Part shown: positions 35,850 to 44,464 of the stretch, in pieces | Layout: every line of letters begins with the position of its first letter | How positions within the stretch are numbered: position 1 is the first letter of the stretch | Assembly: GCF_016617715.1 (NCBI RefSeq) | Contig: NZ_CP067225.1 | Location: 930,001 to 994,000, forward strand | Length of the DNA stretch: 64,000 nt | Origin: Paracoccus sp. MC1862 | GTDB taxonomy: Bacteria; Pseudomonadota; Alphaproteobacteria; Rhodobacterales; Rhodobacteraceae | Direction: 5' to 3' | Notes under the pieces: model-generated | The model's database searches: none | The model's input: only the letters and a program-made list of their open reading frames with translations | Told to the model about the DNA's origin: nothing | Program-made: the position numbers and the translations under genes

Positions 35850-36818
35850 ATGACCCTGACCCTGACCCGCCGTGTCCTCATGGGCACGGCGCTCGCCTTC
35901 GGGCTGGCGGGAGCCGCCGCCGCGCAGGATTTCCCCACCCGCTCGATCGAGCTGGTGATCCCCTTCGCCGCGGGCGGCTCGACCGACGTGGTGGGCCGCA
36001 TCGTCGCCGACCGCATGAGCCAGGAGCTTGGCCAGCAGATCATCGTGCAGAACGTCGGCGGTGCGGGCGGCAGCCTGGGCGCGTCTCAGGTCGCCAAGGC
36101 CGACCCGGACGGCTACACCATCCTGATGGGCACCGTCGCGACCCACGCGCTGAACCCGCTGATTCTCAAGCGCAAGCCCTATGACGCGGTCGAGGATTTC
36201 GCCCCCGTCTCGCTTCTGGTGCTGGTGCCGAATGTGCTGGCGGTGAACCCCGCCCTGCCCGTCAATACCGTGCAGGAACTGATCGATCTCGCCAAGGCCG
36301 AGCCGCTGGCCTATGCCTCGTCCGGCAACGGCACGCCCCTGCACCTGTCGGGCGAGCTGTTCAAGTCGATGGCGGATCTGGACATCACCCACATCCCGTA
36401 TCAGGGCTCGGGTCCGGCGCTGACGGACGTGCTGGGCAACCAGGTGCCGGTGATCTTCGACAACCTGCCCTCGGCGTCCAGCCACATCAGCAGCGGCAAG
36501 CTCAAGGCGCTGGGCGTTACCACGGCCGAACGCGCACCCTCCTTCCCCGACGTCCCCGCCATCTCGGAAACGCTGCCGGGCTACGAGACCTATAGCTGGA
36601 ACGCCCTTTTCGCCCCCGCCGGCACCCCGCCCGAGGTGGTCGAGGTGCTGGCCAACGCCGCCAAGGCGGCCATGGCCGACCCCAAGGTCGCCGAGCGCAT
36701 GGCCGAGTTCTCGGCCGAGATCGTGGCCTCCGGCCCCGAGGAACTGGGCGAGCACGTCAAGGCCGAGATGGCCAAGTGGGAACCCGTCGTGGTCGAGGCC
36801 GAAGTCAGCCTCGACTGA
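35850..36818 (+). CDS. Second TctC-type binding protein
   Basis: 322 residues; GGAGG lies 5 nt before the ATG. Signal peptide 1-25 ending AAAAQ. Same Bug/TctC fold as the first copy (FPTRSIELVIPFAAGGSTDVVGRIVADRM, QNVGGAGGSLGASQVAKADPDGYT) but clearly diverged through the C-terminal half, so it is a paralogue rather than a recent duplicate. It probably gives the same TctAB membrane unit a second ligand specificity. A terminator follows at 36882-36909. Confidence 0.92.
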   Translation: MTLTLTRRVLMGTALAFGLAGAAAAQDFPTRSIELVIPFAAGGSTDVVGRIVADRMSQELGQQIIVQNVGGAGGSLGASQVAKADPDGYTILMGTVATHALNPLILKRKPYDAVEDFAPVSLLVLVPNVLAVNPALPVNTVQELIDLAKAEPLAYASSGNGTPLHLSGELFKSMADLDITHIPYQGSGPALTDVLGNQVPVIFDNLPSASSHISSGKLKALGVTTAERAPSFPDVPAISETLPGYETYSWNALFAPAGTPPEVVEVLANAAKAAMADPKVAERMAEFSAEIVASGPEELGEHVKAEMAKWEPVVVEAEVSLD

Positions 36819-36881
36819 CCACTGCGGCGGAAGCGCCCGGCCCACGCGAACCTGCGCCTTCTGCCACACCGAGACAAGGAG

Positions 36882-36909
36882 ACGCCCGGCCTCACGACCG
36901 GGCGTTCTT
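36882..36909 (+). terminator. Intrinsic terminator of the tct region
   Basis: 8-bp stem ACGCCCGG / CCGGGCGT, 8-nt loop, then TCTT. It lies 64 nt after the second tctC stop codon, before the intergenic repeat and the convergent aminotransferase gene. Confidence 0.7.
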
Positions 36910-36944
36910 CACAACAGAAGCCGTGTAACGCCCGGCCTCCCGCG

Positions 36945-37004
36945 TTCTTCTTCGCAAAAATATCCCGGGGGAGTCGCCCGAAGGGCGACGGGGGCAGCGC
37001 CCCC
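36945..37004 (-). repeat. Intergenic palindromic repeat, copy 2
   Basis: Inverted copy of the element at 18335-18390. Read on the minus strand: hairpin GGGGGC / GCCCCC (37004-36990), second hairpin GTCGCCC / GGGCGAC with a 3-nt loop (36989-36973), then the tail CCCGGGATATTT, three bases, CGAAGAAGAA (36969-36945). The tail is identical to copy 1 and the spacing is the same. The second hairpin differs in sequence but is still fully paired. It lies just downstream of the aminotransferase gene, again between convergent genes. Confidence 0.75.
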
Positions 37005-37028
37005 AGCCGCCTCGACGAAGTCCTGCCC

Positions 37029-38174
37029 TTATCCCGCCAGCACTTCGTCCAACACCTTCGTCAGCCGCGCCACAGTGCCGTCCACGTCCTTCAGCTTGTC
37101 CAGCCCGAAGAGCCCTAGCCGGAAGGTCGAGAACTCCGGCCCCTCGCCGACCTGCAGCGGCACCCCCGACGCGATCTGCATGCCCTTCTCGGCGAACTTC
37201 CTGCCGCTGCGGATGTCGGGATCATCGGTATAGCTGACGACCACCCCCGGCGCCGCATAGCCCTCGGCCGCGACCGAGCGGATGCCCCGTTCCGCCAACG
37301 CCGCGCGGATCTTGCGGCCGAGATCCCATTGCGCCTCACGCGCGGCCTCAAACCCCATCTCGCGGGTTTCCACCATCGCATCGCGCAGGGTCACCAGCGC
37401 GTCGGTCGGCAAGGTCGCATGATAGGCGTGGCCGCCGTCCTCATAGGCCTTCATGATTGCGCGCCACTTCTTCAGGTCCAGCGCGAAGCTGTCGCTGGTC
37501 GTGGCCTCCAGCCGCTCAAGCCCGCGGCCCGAGAACATCACCAGCCCGGCCGCGGGCGAGGCGCTCCACCCCTTCTGCGGGGCCGAGATCAGCACGTCCA
37601 CGCCAAGCGCCCGCATGTCCACCCAGATTGCGCCCGAGGCGATGGAATCCAGCACCATCAGCCCGCCGACCTCATGCACGGCATCCGCCAGCGCGGCGAT
37701 ATAGTCGTCGGGCAGGATCAGCCCGGCCGAGGTTTCCACATGGGGTGCGAAGACCACGGCGGGTCGGGTGCGGGCGATCTCGGTCACCACGTCCTCGATG
37801 GGCGCCGGCGCATAGGCCGGGCGCGGCTGGTTCCCGTCGGGACGCGCGGCCTGCACCTGTGCCTCGGCGTCGAAATCGGCGGCATCGAGGATCTGCGTCC
37901 AGCGGAAGCTGAACCAGCCGTTCCGCACGATCAGCGCATTGGCGTCCCGCGCGAACTGGCGGGCGACCGATTCCATCGCAAAGGTGCCGCCACCAGGCAC
38001 CAGCGCCACGCCGTCGGCGCCATAGACCTCGCAGGCGATGTCCGAGATGTCGCGCATGACCTGCTGGAACTTCTTCGACATGTGGTTGAGGCTGCGATCG
38101 GTGAAGACGACCGAGAACTCCATCAGCCCGTCGGGGTCGACATGGCTGTGTCCGTCGTCGCGCAATCCCGTCAT
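37029..38174 (-). CDS. Class V PLP-dependent aminotransferase
   Basis: 381 residues from the ATG at 38174, which has AGGAGA upstream. Fold type I class V enzyme of the alanine-glyoxylate/serine-pyruvate aminotransferase group. It opens with VFTDRSLNHMSKKFQQVMRDIS; the PLP phosphate loop is in LVPGGGTFAMESVARQF (about 55); the conserved Asp is in GGLMVLDSIASGAIWVDM (about 175); the PLP Lys is in LISAPQKGWSASPAAGLVMFS (about 200). The likely reaction is transamination with glyoxylate or pyruvate as acceptor; the donor cannot be told. It is divergent from the GATase operon with 142 bp between starts. Confidence 0.88.
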   Translation of the reverse strand: MTGLRDDGHSHVDPDGLMEFSVVFTDRSLNHMSKKFQQVMRDISDIACEVYGADGVALVPGGGTFAMESVARQFARDANALIVRNGWFSFRWTQILDAADFDAEAQVQAARPDGNQPRPAYAPAPIEDVVTEIARTRPAVVFAPHVETSAGLILPDDYIAALADAVHEVGGLMVLDSIASGAIWVDMRALGVDVLISAPQKGWSASPAAGLVMFSGRGLERLEATTSDSFALDLKKWRAIMKAYEDGGHAYHATLPTDALVTLRDAMVETREMGFEAAREAQWDLGRKIRAALAERGIRSVAAEGYAAPGVVVSYTDDPDIRSGRKFAEKGMQIASGVPLQVGEGPEFSTFRLGLFGLDKLKDVDGTVARLTKVLDEVLAG

Positions 38175-38316
38175 GGCGGTGTCTCCTGCATGAACCTGGG
38201 GCGAACCTAGCTGCAGCCCGGGCCGGGTTCCAGCCGCGCCTTTGGTCGGACCGCCCCCTTGCGGCCCCCCCGGCGGCAAGCCTACCTTGACGCCACCACG
38301 ATCATGAGAGTTCCCG

Positions 38317-39009
38317 ATGCGGATCGGCATCCTGAAGACTGGCCAGTCGCCCGAGGTGACGCGGGCCGAACACGGCGACTACGACGACATGTTCGAGCGG
38401 CTGCTGGCCGGGCGCGGCTTCACCTTTGACAGCTATCACGTCGAAGAACTGGACTTCCCCGCAAGCGTCCATGCCGCCCAGGGCTGGCTGATCACCGGAT
38501 CGCGCCATGGGGTTTACGAGAATCACCCCTTCATTGCCCGGCTGGAAGATTTCATCCGCGACGCCTTTGCGGCCGAGGTGCCGATGGTCGGCGTCTGCTT
38601 CGGCCACCAGATCATTGCGCAAGCAATGGGCGGGCGCGTGGTCAAGCATCCCGGCGGCTGGCGCGTGGGCGCGAACGATTATGTCATCGGCGGCCAGCCG
38701 ATGGTGCTGAACGCCTGGCACCAGGACCAGGTGGTGGACCTGCCTCCCGGCGCTACGGTGGCCGGCACCAACGAGTTCTGCCAGGCCGCCGCGCTGATCT
38801 ATGACCACCGCGCCTTCACGGTGCAGCCCCACCCCGAGTTCCGCGACGGCTTCATCGACGGGCTGATCGACCATCGCGGCGGCCCTGTCCCCGACGAGCT
38901 GCTGGACCGCGCCCGCGCCCGCCGGGGGCAGGCGGATCCCCTGGCGCTGGCAGACAGGATCGAGGCGTTCTTCAAGAACCCGCAGACGACCGCGGAAGGC
39001 CTGACCTGA
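38317..39009 (+). CDS. Class I glutamine amidotransferase domain protein
   Basis: 230 residues. Stand-alone class I GATase resembling the N-terminal half of GMP synthase. The nucleophile Cys is in MVGVCFGHQIIAQAMGG (about residue 93) and the catalytic His and Glu in TVQPHPEFRDGF (about 170-172). Such proteins hydrolyse glutamine or gamma-glutamyl compounds. Its stop codon overlaps the next start by 1 nt, placing it first in an operon with PaiB, a glutamine-synthetase-like enzyme and an SDR. A gamma-glutamyl-amine hydrolase role is possible but unproven. Confidence 0.88.
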   Translation: MRIGILKTGQSPEVTRAEHGDYDDMFERLLAGRGFTFDSYHVEELDFPASVHAAQGWLITGSRHGVYENHPFIARLEDFIRDAFAAEVPMVGVCFGHQIIAQAMGGRVVKHPGGWRVGANDYVIGGQPMVLNAWHQDQVVDLPPGATVAGTNEFCQAAALIYDHRAFTVQPHPEFRDGFIDGLIDHRGGPVPDELLDRARARRGQADPLALADRIEAFFKNPQTTAEGLT

Positions 39010-39629
39010 TGTATGTGCCCCCGCTCTTCGCCGAGGACCGGCCCGAGGTGCTGGCCGCGCTGATGGGCGCCCATCCGCTGGCCACGCTGGTCAGCCTGGG
39101 GCCGCAAGGGTTGACGGCGAACCTCATCCCCTTCCTGCACGATACGAACGGCGGCATCCTGCGCGCGCATCTCGCCCGCGCGAACCGGCAGCTTGACGAT
39201 CTGCGCGAGATGCAGGAGACGGGCCGGCAGGTGCTGGTGCTGTTCCAGGGTGCGCAGGCCTATGTCTCGCCCAGCTGGTATGCGACCAAGGCGGAAACCG
39301 GCAAGGTGGTGCCGACCTGGAATTATCTTGCCGTCGAGATCCGGGGCGTGCCCCGCGTCATCGACGATCCCGCGTGGCTGCGCGCGCAGGTGGGCGCGCT
39401 GACCGACCGACACGAGGCCCCGCAGCAGACCCCTTGGTCGGTCGGGGACGCGCCCCCGCCCTTCGTCGCGGCGCAACTGCGCGGCATCGTCGGAGTTGAG
39501 ATTCCGGTGGCGCATGTTACCGGCAAGTGGAAGGCCAGCCAGAACCGCAGCCTTCCTGACCGGCAGGGCGTGATTGCCGGGCTTGCCGCGCAGGACAACC
39601 CGATGGCCGGGATCGTTCCCGGCGCCTGA
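39009..39629 (+). CDS. PaiB-type FMN-binding negative regulator
   Basis: 206 residues of the FMN_bind_2 family. MYVPPLFAEDRPEVLAALMGAHPLATLVS at the start and the QNRSLPDRQGVIAGLAAQ ending are typical, as is WYATKAETGKVVPTWNYLAVEIRG in the middle. The split-barrel fold suggests flavin binding; PaiB was described as a negative regulator beside the polyamine acetyltransferase PaiA in Bacillus. No PaiA is present here. Its TGATG overlap with the upstream GATase gene indicates coupled translation. Confidence 0.9.
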   Translation: MYVPPLFAEDRPEVLAALMGAHPLATLVSLGPQGLTANLIPFLHDTNGGILRAHLARANRQLDDLREMQETGRQVLVLFQGAQAYVSPSWYATKAETGKVVPTWNYLAVEIRGVPRVIDDPAWLRAQVGALTDRHEAPQQTPWSVGDAPPPFVAAQLRGIVGVEIPVAHVTGKWKASQNRSLPDRQGVIAGLAAQDNPMAGIVPGA

Positions 39630-39669
39630 ACCCGAAAGCGAAAGCCGGCCCAGCCGGCGGAAAGTAACC

Positions 39670-41025
39670 ATGTCAGACTGGCTGACGCAGATCCCCCAAC
39701 CCGCCCGCGATTATGTCGAGGGCCGACGGCTCGACGAGATCGAGTGCATCGTTCCCGACATGGCGGGCGTCGCCCGCGGCAAGGCCATGCCTGCATCCAA
39801 GTTCGCGCGGCAGGAAAGCTTCTACCTGCCGAACTCGATCTTCCTGCAGACGATCACGGGGGAATGGGCCGACAACCCGGCCGGAGCCTTCACCGAGCCC
39901 GACATGGTGCTGGTCCCGGATTTCGACACCGTTTCGGCCGCGCCCTGGACGGCCGACGTGACCCTGCAGGTGATCCACGACGTCTTTGACCAGCAGGGGC
40001 GGCCGGTGCCGATGGCGCCGCGCAACGTGCTGAAGCGCATCGTCGGCCTTTACGCCGAACGCGGCTGGCGCCCCATCGTGGCGCCCGAGATGGAGTTCTT
40101 CCTCGTCGCCCGCAACATCGACCCGAACCAGCCGATCCAGCCGCCGATGGGCCGCTCGGGCCGTCGCGCGGCGGCCAAGCAGGCCTATTCGCTTTCGGCG
40201 GTGGACGAATACGGCAAGGTGATCGACGACATCTACGACTTCGCCGAGGCGCAGGGCTTCGAGATCGACGGCATCCTGCAGGAAGGCGGCGCGGGGCAGG
40301 TGGAAATCAACCTGGCCCACGGCGACCCGGTCAAGCTGGCCGACGAGATCTTCTACTTCAAGCGCCTGATCCGCGAGGCCGCGCTGCGCCACGACTGCTT
40401 CGCCACCTTCATGGCCAAGCCCATAGAGGGCGAGCCGGGCTCGGCCATGCACATCCACCACTCGGTGATCGACGTGGCAACGGGCCGCAACATCTTTTCC
40501 GACGAAAAGGGCCGCGAGACGCCCGAGTTCCTGCATTTCATCGCCGGAATGCAAAGCCACCTGCCCGCCGCGATCGCGCTGCTGGCGCCTTACGTCAACA
40601 GCTATCGCCGCTATGTCCCGGACTTCGCCGCGCCCATCAACCTTGAATGGGGCCGCGACAACCGCACGACAGGACTGCGGGTGCCGATCTCGGCGCCCGA
40701 GGCGCGGCGAGTGGAAAACCGGCTGGCCGGGATGGACTGCAACCCTTATCTAGGCTTCGCGGCCTCGTTGGCGACGGGCTACCTTGGGTTGGTGCAAGGG
40801 GCGAACCCGCGCGCCGAATGCCTGGGCGATGCCTACATATCCGAGGACGAACTGCCCACGAACATCGGCGACGCGCTGGACGAGATGGTGGCGTCCGAAC
40901 CCATGGGCGAGGTGCTGGGGTCCGAGTTCCTGGCCGTCTACGAGGCCGTCAAGCGTAATGAATACAAAGAGTTCCTGCAGGTTATCAGCCCTTGGGAACG
41001 CGAGCATCTGCTGCTGAACGTGTAA
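39670..41025 (+). CDS. Glutamine-synthetase-like enzyme, gamma-glutamylpolyamine synthetase type
   Basis: 451 residues from the ATG at 39670, just after an AAAGTAACC leader. PuuA/GlnA3-type member of the glutamine synthetase family. The beta-grasp N-domain has ECIVPDMAGVARGKAMPASKF; the catalytic domain has APEMEFFLVARN with the metal Glu, EGGAGQVEINL with the second Glu, MAKPIEGEPGSAMHIHHSV for ATP and metal, and NLEWGRDNRTTGLRVP with the substrate Arg. The adenylylation Tyr region of GlnA is missing. Predicted to ligate glutamate to an amine such as putrescine. It pairs logically with the PuuB-like oxidase at 3.5 kb. Confidence 0.88.
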   Translation: MSDWLTQIPQPARDYVEGRRLDEIECIVPDMAGVARGKAMPASKFARQESFYLPNSIFLQTITGEWADNPAGAFTEPDMVLVPDFDTVSAAPWTADVTLQVIHDVFDQQGRPVPMAPRNVLKRIVGLYAERGWRPIVAPEMEFFLVARNIDPNQPIQPPMGRSGRRAAAKQAYSLSAVDEYGKVIDDIYDFAEAQGFEIDGILQEGGAGQVEINLAHGDPVKLADEIFYFKRLIREAALRHDCFATFMAKPIEGEPGSAMHIHHSVIDVATGRNIFSDEKGRETPEFLHFIAGMQSHLPAAIALLAPYVNSYRRYVPDFAAPINLEWGRDNRTTGLRVPISAPEARRVENRLAGMDCNPYLGFAASLATGYLGLVQGANPRAECLGDAYISEDELPTNIGDALDEMVASEPMGEVLGSEFLAVYEAVKRNEYKEFLQVISPWEREHLLLNV

Positions 41026-41086
41026 GCGCGCCCCTGCGTCCATTCACCGCTTGCGGCGGCACGCGGGCGGTGGCAAGGGACTGGGC

Positions 41087-41746
41087 ATGAGCGACAAAGA
41101 CCAGAAACTTGCCATCGTGACCGGCGCCTCGCGCGGCCTCGGCGCGGCCATTGCCGAGCGCCTGGGCGCGCGCGGCTACCATGTCGTGGCCGTTGCCCGC
41201 ACCACCGGCGCGCTTGAAGAACTGGACGACCGCATCCGCGCCGTCGGCGGCGCCGCGACGCTGGCGCCGATGGACGTGACCCAGCCGGCAGCGATGATCC
41301 AGCTTGTGCAGGCGGTGCTGGACCGCTGGGGCGGCTGCGACCTGTGGGCGCATGCGGCGATCCATGCGGCACCGCTTGGGCCTGCGCCTCATGTCGATCC
41401 CAAGGACATGGACCGCTCGATCTCGACCAACATCACCGCGACGCACGGGCTGTCGGTCCTGATCGAGCCGCTGCTGCGCGCCCGCAACGGCACCGCGCTG
41501 TTCTTCGACGACCCGCGCGGGGGCGAGTCCTTCTTCGGCGCCTATGGCGCGACCAAGGCCTCCCAGATCGCCTTTGCCCGCAGTTGGCAGGCGGAAAACC
41601 AGCGCATCGGCCCCCGCGTCGTTATCGCCACGCCCAAGCCGATGCCGACCGCCATCCGCGGCCGCTTCTTCCCCGGCGAGGACCGTTCAGCCCTGACCCC
41701 CTGCCGGACCGAGGCCGACCGCATCCTGTCGGAACTGGCGATCTGA
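41087..41746 (+). CDS. SDR-family oxidoreductase lacking the usual catalytic Ser
   Basis: 219 residues from the ATG at 41087 (AAGGGA upstream). Rossmann-fold short-chain dehydrogenase: the cofactor motif is VTGASRGLGAAIAERLG (residues 10-27), with HVVAVAR after the second strand. The YxxxK motif is present in FGAYGATKASQIAF (about residue 158), but the Ser expected about 13 residues earlier is replaced by the sequence FFDDPRGGESFFGAY, so the canonical triad is incomplete. Last gene of the GATase-PaiB-synthetase operon (61-bp gap). It may be a reductase with altered chemistry or a non-catalytic binding protein. Confidence 0.85.
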   Translation: MSDKDQKLAIVTGASRGLGAAIAERLGARGYHVVAVARTTGALEELDDRIRAVGGAATLAPMDVTQPAAMIQLVQAVLDRWGGCDLWAHAAIHAAPLGPAPHVDPKDMDRSISTNITATHGLSVLIEPLLRARNGTALFFDDPRGGESFFGAYGATKASQIAFARSWQAENQRIGPRVVIATPKPMPTAIRGRFFPGEDRSALTPCRTEADRILSELAI

Positions 41747-41764
41747 CGGCCCCTTACAGGCCGT
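41746..41764. terminator. Small bidirectional hairpin
   Basis: ACGGCC / GGCCGT 6-bp stem with a 7-nt loop, spanning the stop codons of two convergent genes. A weak candidate terminator. Confidence 0.3.
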
Positions 41765-43250
41765 AGATCGCCCCGAACTTTCCTTCCAGATAGTCCAGCA
41801 GCGGCTCGGGCGTGACCGGGCCGCTGACCGCCTGCTCGACCAGCGCGGCGGGTTCGTAAAGCCCGCCGTGGCGCTGCAGGTTCTCGCGCAGCCACTCGGT
41901 CCCCGGTGTCGCGTCGCCGCGGGCCAGCGCCTCGTCCAGATCGGGCACCGCCTCGCGCATGGCCGCATTCAGGGCGCCGGCATAGACGTTCCCCAGCGCA
42001 TAGGTCGGGAAATAGCCGAACAGCCCGACCGACCAGTGGACATCCTGCAAAACCCCGTTCGAGGGCCGGTCCACCGCCACGCCAAAGTCGCGCAGGAAGC
42101 GGTCGTTCCACGCCTCCTCCAGATCGTCGGTGGAGAGCCTTCCGGCGATCAGGTCGCGTTCCAGGTCGAAGCGCATCATGATGTGCAGGTTGTACTGCAC
42201 CTCGTCGGCCTCGGTGCGGATATGGCCGGGCGTTACCCGGTTCACGGTGCGGTAGAAGGCGTCAGCGTCGGGCACCGACAGCCCGCCCATCATGTCGCTC
42301 ATCCGCTGGAACAGCCAGCCGGTGAAGGCGCGGCTGCGGCCCATCTGGTTCTCGTAAAGCCGGCTCTGGCTTTCATGGACGCCCATGGACACGCCGCGCC
42401 CCAGCGGGGTGAAGGCGTGGTCGGGGTCGACCCCCTGCTCATAGCCGGAATGGCCGACCTCGTGGATGGTCGAATAGATGCAGTTGAAAGGGTCGGTTTC
42501 CACGATCCGCGTGGTGATCCGGCTGTCCTGCCAGCGCCCGCTGGAGAAGGGATGCACCGCGATGTCCATCCGCCCGCGCGTCCAGTCATAGCCGAAGCCC
42601 GTCGCGCAGGCGCGGGCAAGACGCATCTGACCTTCCTGCGGGAAGCGCCCTTCCAGCGGCGCGGGCTGGTCGGGGGCGCCCAGCACAGCCTCGCGCAACT
42701 GCACCAGCCGGGGGCGCATCGCCTCGAACAGGGACGCGATCTCGGCCTGCGTGGTGCCGGGTTCATAATCATCCAGCAGCGCGTCGTAAGGGTCGCCACC
42801 GCCGAAGCCCGCGGCCACCAGCGCATGGGCCTGATCCTGCTTCAGCACGAGGATCTGGTCCAGCGTCGGCAGGAAGTCCGCCGGCTCCTCGTTGGCCCGC
42901 GCCCCGGCCCATATCCCCTGCCCGAGACTCGTCTGCCGCGCGAGTTCTGTCGCGAGATCGGCGGGAATTGCGTTCGCCCGAGCATGGTCGCGGCCGATTA
43001 GCGCGAGAATGCGCTCCTCGTTTTCCGTCTGCGGGTCGGCGGCGTCCAGCCATTCGCCGATGCGGGGATCGGTGCGGCGCTCGTGCAGGACGGCTTCGAT
43101 CGCGGCCATTTCCTCGGACCGCTGCTCGACCGCGCCGCGTGGCATCATGGTTTCCTGGTCCCATGACAGCCGCTCGGCGACCGAAGACAGCGCCTCGGTC
43201 TGGCGCTGAAAGGCCAGAAGGGCATTCATCGCTGCATTCTCCGAAATCAT
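41754..43250 (-). CDS. M32-family metallocarboxypeptidase
   Basis: 498 residues from the ATG at 43250, which overlaps the ctaA stop (ATGA); a second ATG at 43229 is possible. Thermostable-carboxypeptidase (Taq) family. ALSSVAERLSWDQETMMPRGAVEQR at the start is the family hallmark, the zinc motif HEVGHSGYEQG (about residue 266) gives HExxH, and MGVHESQSRLYENQMGRS carries the third ligand Glu with the conserved HES motif. It removes C-terminal residues from peptides in the cytoplasm. Last in the trmJ-ctaA-M32 transcript. Confidence 0.95.
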   Translation of the reverse strand: MISENAAMNALLAFQRQTEALSSVAERLSWDQETMMPRGAVEQRSEEMAAIEAVLHERRTDPRIGEWLDAADPQTENEERILALIGRDHARANAIPADLATELARQTSLGQGIWAGARANEEPADFLPTLDQILVLKQDQAHALVAAGFGGGDPYDALLDDYEPGTTQAEIASLFEAMRPRLVQLREAVLGAPDQPAPLEGRFPQEGQMRLARACATGFGYDWTRGRMDIAVHPFSSGRWQDSRITTRIVETDPFNCIYSTIHEVGHSGYEQGVDPDHAFTPLGRGVSMGVHESQSRLYENQMGRSRAFTGWLFQRMSDMMGGLSVPDADAFYRTVNRVTPGHIRTEADEVQYNLHIMMRFDLERDLIAGRLSTDDLEEAWNDRFLRDFGVAVDRPSNGVLQDVHWSVGLFGYFPTYALGNVYAGALNAAMREAVPDLDEALARGDATPGTEWLRENLQRHGGLYEPAALVEQAVSGPVTPEPLLDYLEGKFGAIYGL

Positions 43251-44389
43251 CGGATCGTCCCCCTGACGCTGGTTTCATAAGGATAACGGGCGTGGTGCCG
43301 CGCCCGGATGATGAGGACGAACAGCGCCACCGCGCCGAACTGGTGCGCCAGCGCCTCGCCCAAGGGCGCGCCGCGCATCACCGTGACGATGCCCAGCACG
43401 ATCTGGAAGGCGACCGCCGCGATCATCACCGTGAAGGCGCCGCGTGTCACCGGATGGGGCGAGCGGCGCGAGCGCATCCAGACCACCACGGCGAAGATCG
43501 CCAGAAGATAGGCCACCATACGGTGCGTGAACTGCACAGTCGCCGCGTTCTCGAAAAAGTTGCGCCACCCGAGCGCGGGGTCCCAGATGGCGGCCGGAAT
43601 CCATTCGCCGCCCATTGTCGGCCAGCCGGTATATTGCCGCCCTGCGTCGATCCCTGCGACCAAGGCGCCGATCAGGATCTGCACAAAGGTCAGGTGCATC
43701 AGGCCGGTGGTCATGGAAAACAGCTTCGGCTCTCCGGCCCGGCGGGCGCGGATAAGTTGCGCCTCTGGCCGGTCCAGGTGGAACACATACCACGCGATCA
43801 GCCCGAGGATGGCGAAGGCCAGTCCAAGATGCGTCGCGAGGCGATATGAGGCGACCGCCGTCATCCCCTCGACCAGCCCCGAGGCGACCATCCACCAGCC
43901 GATGGCGCCCTGCAGCGCGCCAAGGCCGCCCAGTATCAGCAAACGCGGCGTCCAGCCCGGCGGGATGCGCTTTGTCAGCCAGAAGAACAGGAAGCCCACC
44001 GCCCAGACGAGGCCCACGGCGCGGCCGAGCTGCCGGTGGCTCCATTCCCACCAGTAGATGCGCTTGAACCCTGAAAGGTCCATTGTCGGGTTGTCCTCGC
44101 GGAACTGCGGGATCTGCTGGTATTTGGCGAACTCGGCCTCCCACGCTGCCGCACCGCTGGGCGGCAGCGCGCCGGTGACGGGTTTCCATTCGGTGATCGA
44201 CAGGCCCGAGCCGGTCAGCCGCGTGGCGCCCCCCAGCGCTATCATTGCGGCGACCAGCACGAAAAGGACGATCAGCCAGACGCGGATCGCCCCGCGCGCA
44301 CCCTTGGGGGCGGTGTCGATCAGGTTGGCGACGGGTCGGGCGGAAGGCGTCGCGGTGGACACCTCCTCGAAAATCGGGCGCTTGGCCAT
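43247..44389 (-). CDS. ctaA: Heme A synthase (CtaA/Cox15)
   Basis: 380 residues from the ATG at 44389 (AAGGGG upstream). It converts heme O to heme A for cytochrome aa3 oxidase in the inner membrane. Eight membrane segments are visible. Conserved histidines lie in EWSHRQLGRAVGLVW, RLATHLGLAFAI, TGLMHLTFVQILIGALVAG and TVQFTHRMVAYLLAIF. GGATRLTGSGLSITEWKPVTGALPP at about 45-70 is the family signature. The N-terminal 30 residues are cytoplasmic. No other cox genes are nearby. It is followed by the M32 peptidase with overlapping stop and start codons. Confidence 0.96.
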   Translation of the reverse strand: MAKRPIFEEVSTATPSARPVANLIDTAPKGARGAIRVWLIVLFVLVAAMIALGGATRLTGSGLSITEWKPVTGALPPSGAAAWEAEFAKYQQIPQFREDNPTMDLSGFKRIYWWEWSHRQLGRAVGLVWAVGFLFFWLTKRIPPGWTPRLLILGGLGALQGAIGWWMVASGLVEGMTAVASYRLATHLGLAFAILGLIAWYVFHLDRPEAQLIRARRAGEPKLFSMTTGLMHLTFVQILIGALVAGIDAGRQYTGWPTMGGEWIPAAIWDPALGWRNFFENAATVQFTHRMVAYLLAIFAVVVWMRSRRSPHPVTRGAFTVMIAAVAFQIVLGIVTVMRGAPLGEALAHQFGAVALFVLIIRARHHARYPYETSVRGTIR

Positions 44390-44464
44390 GCGGGGCCCCT
44401 TCGGTGTTCGCTTGCGGTCCGCTTGCGGGATGCGGCCGGACATTGGCGTTCCGGCCCGCAAAGG

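Noticed and set aside
41868..43001. 377-codon frame opposite the M32 carboxypeptidase
   Set aside because: The minus strand has HExxH and the full M32 pattern; the plus-strand frame has no convincing ribosome site or domain.
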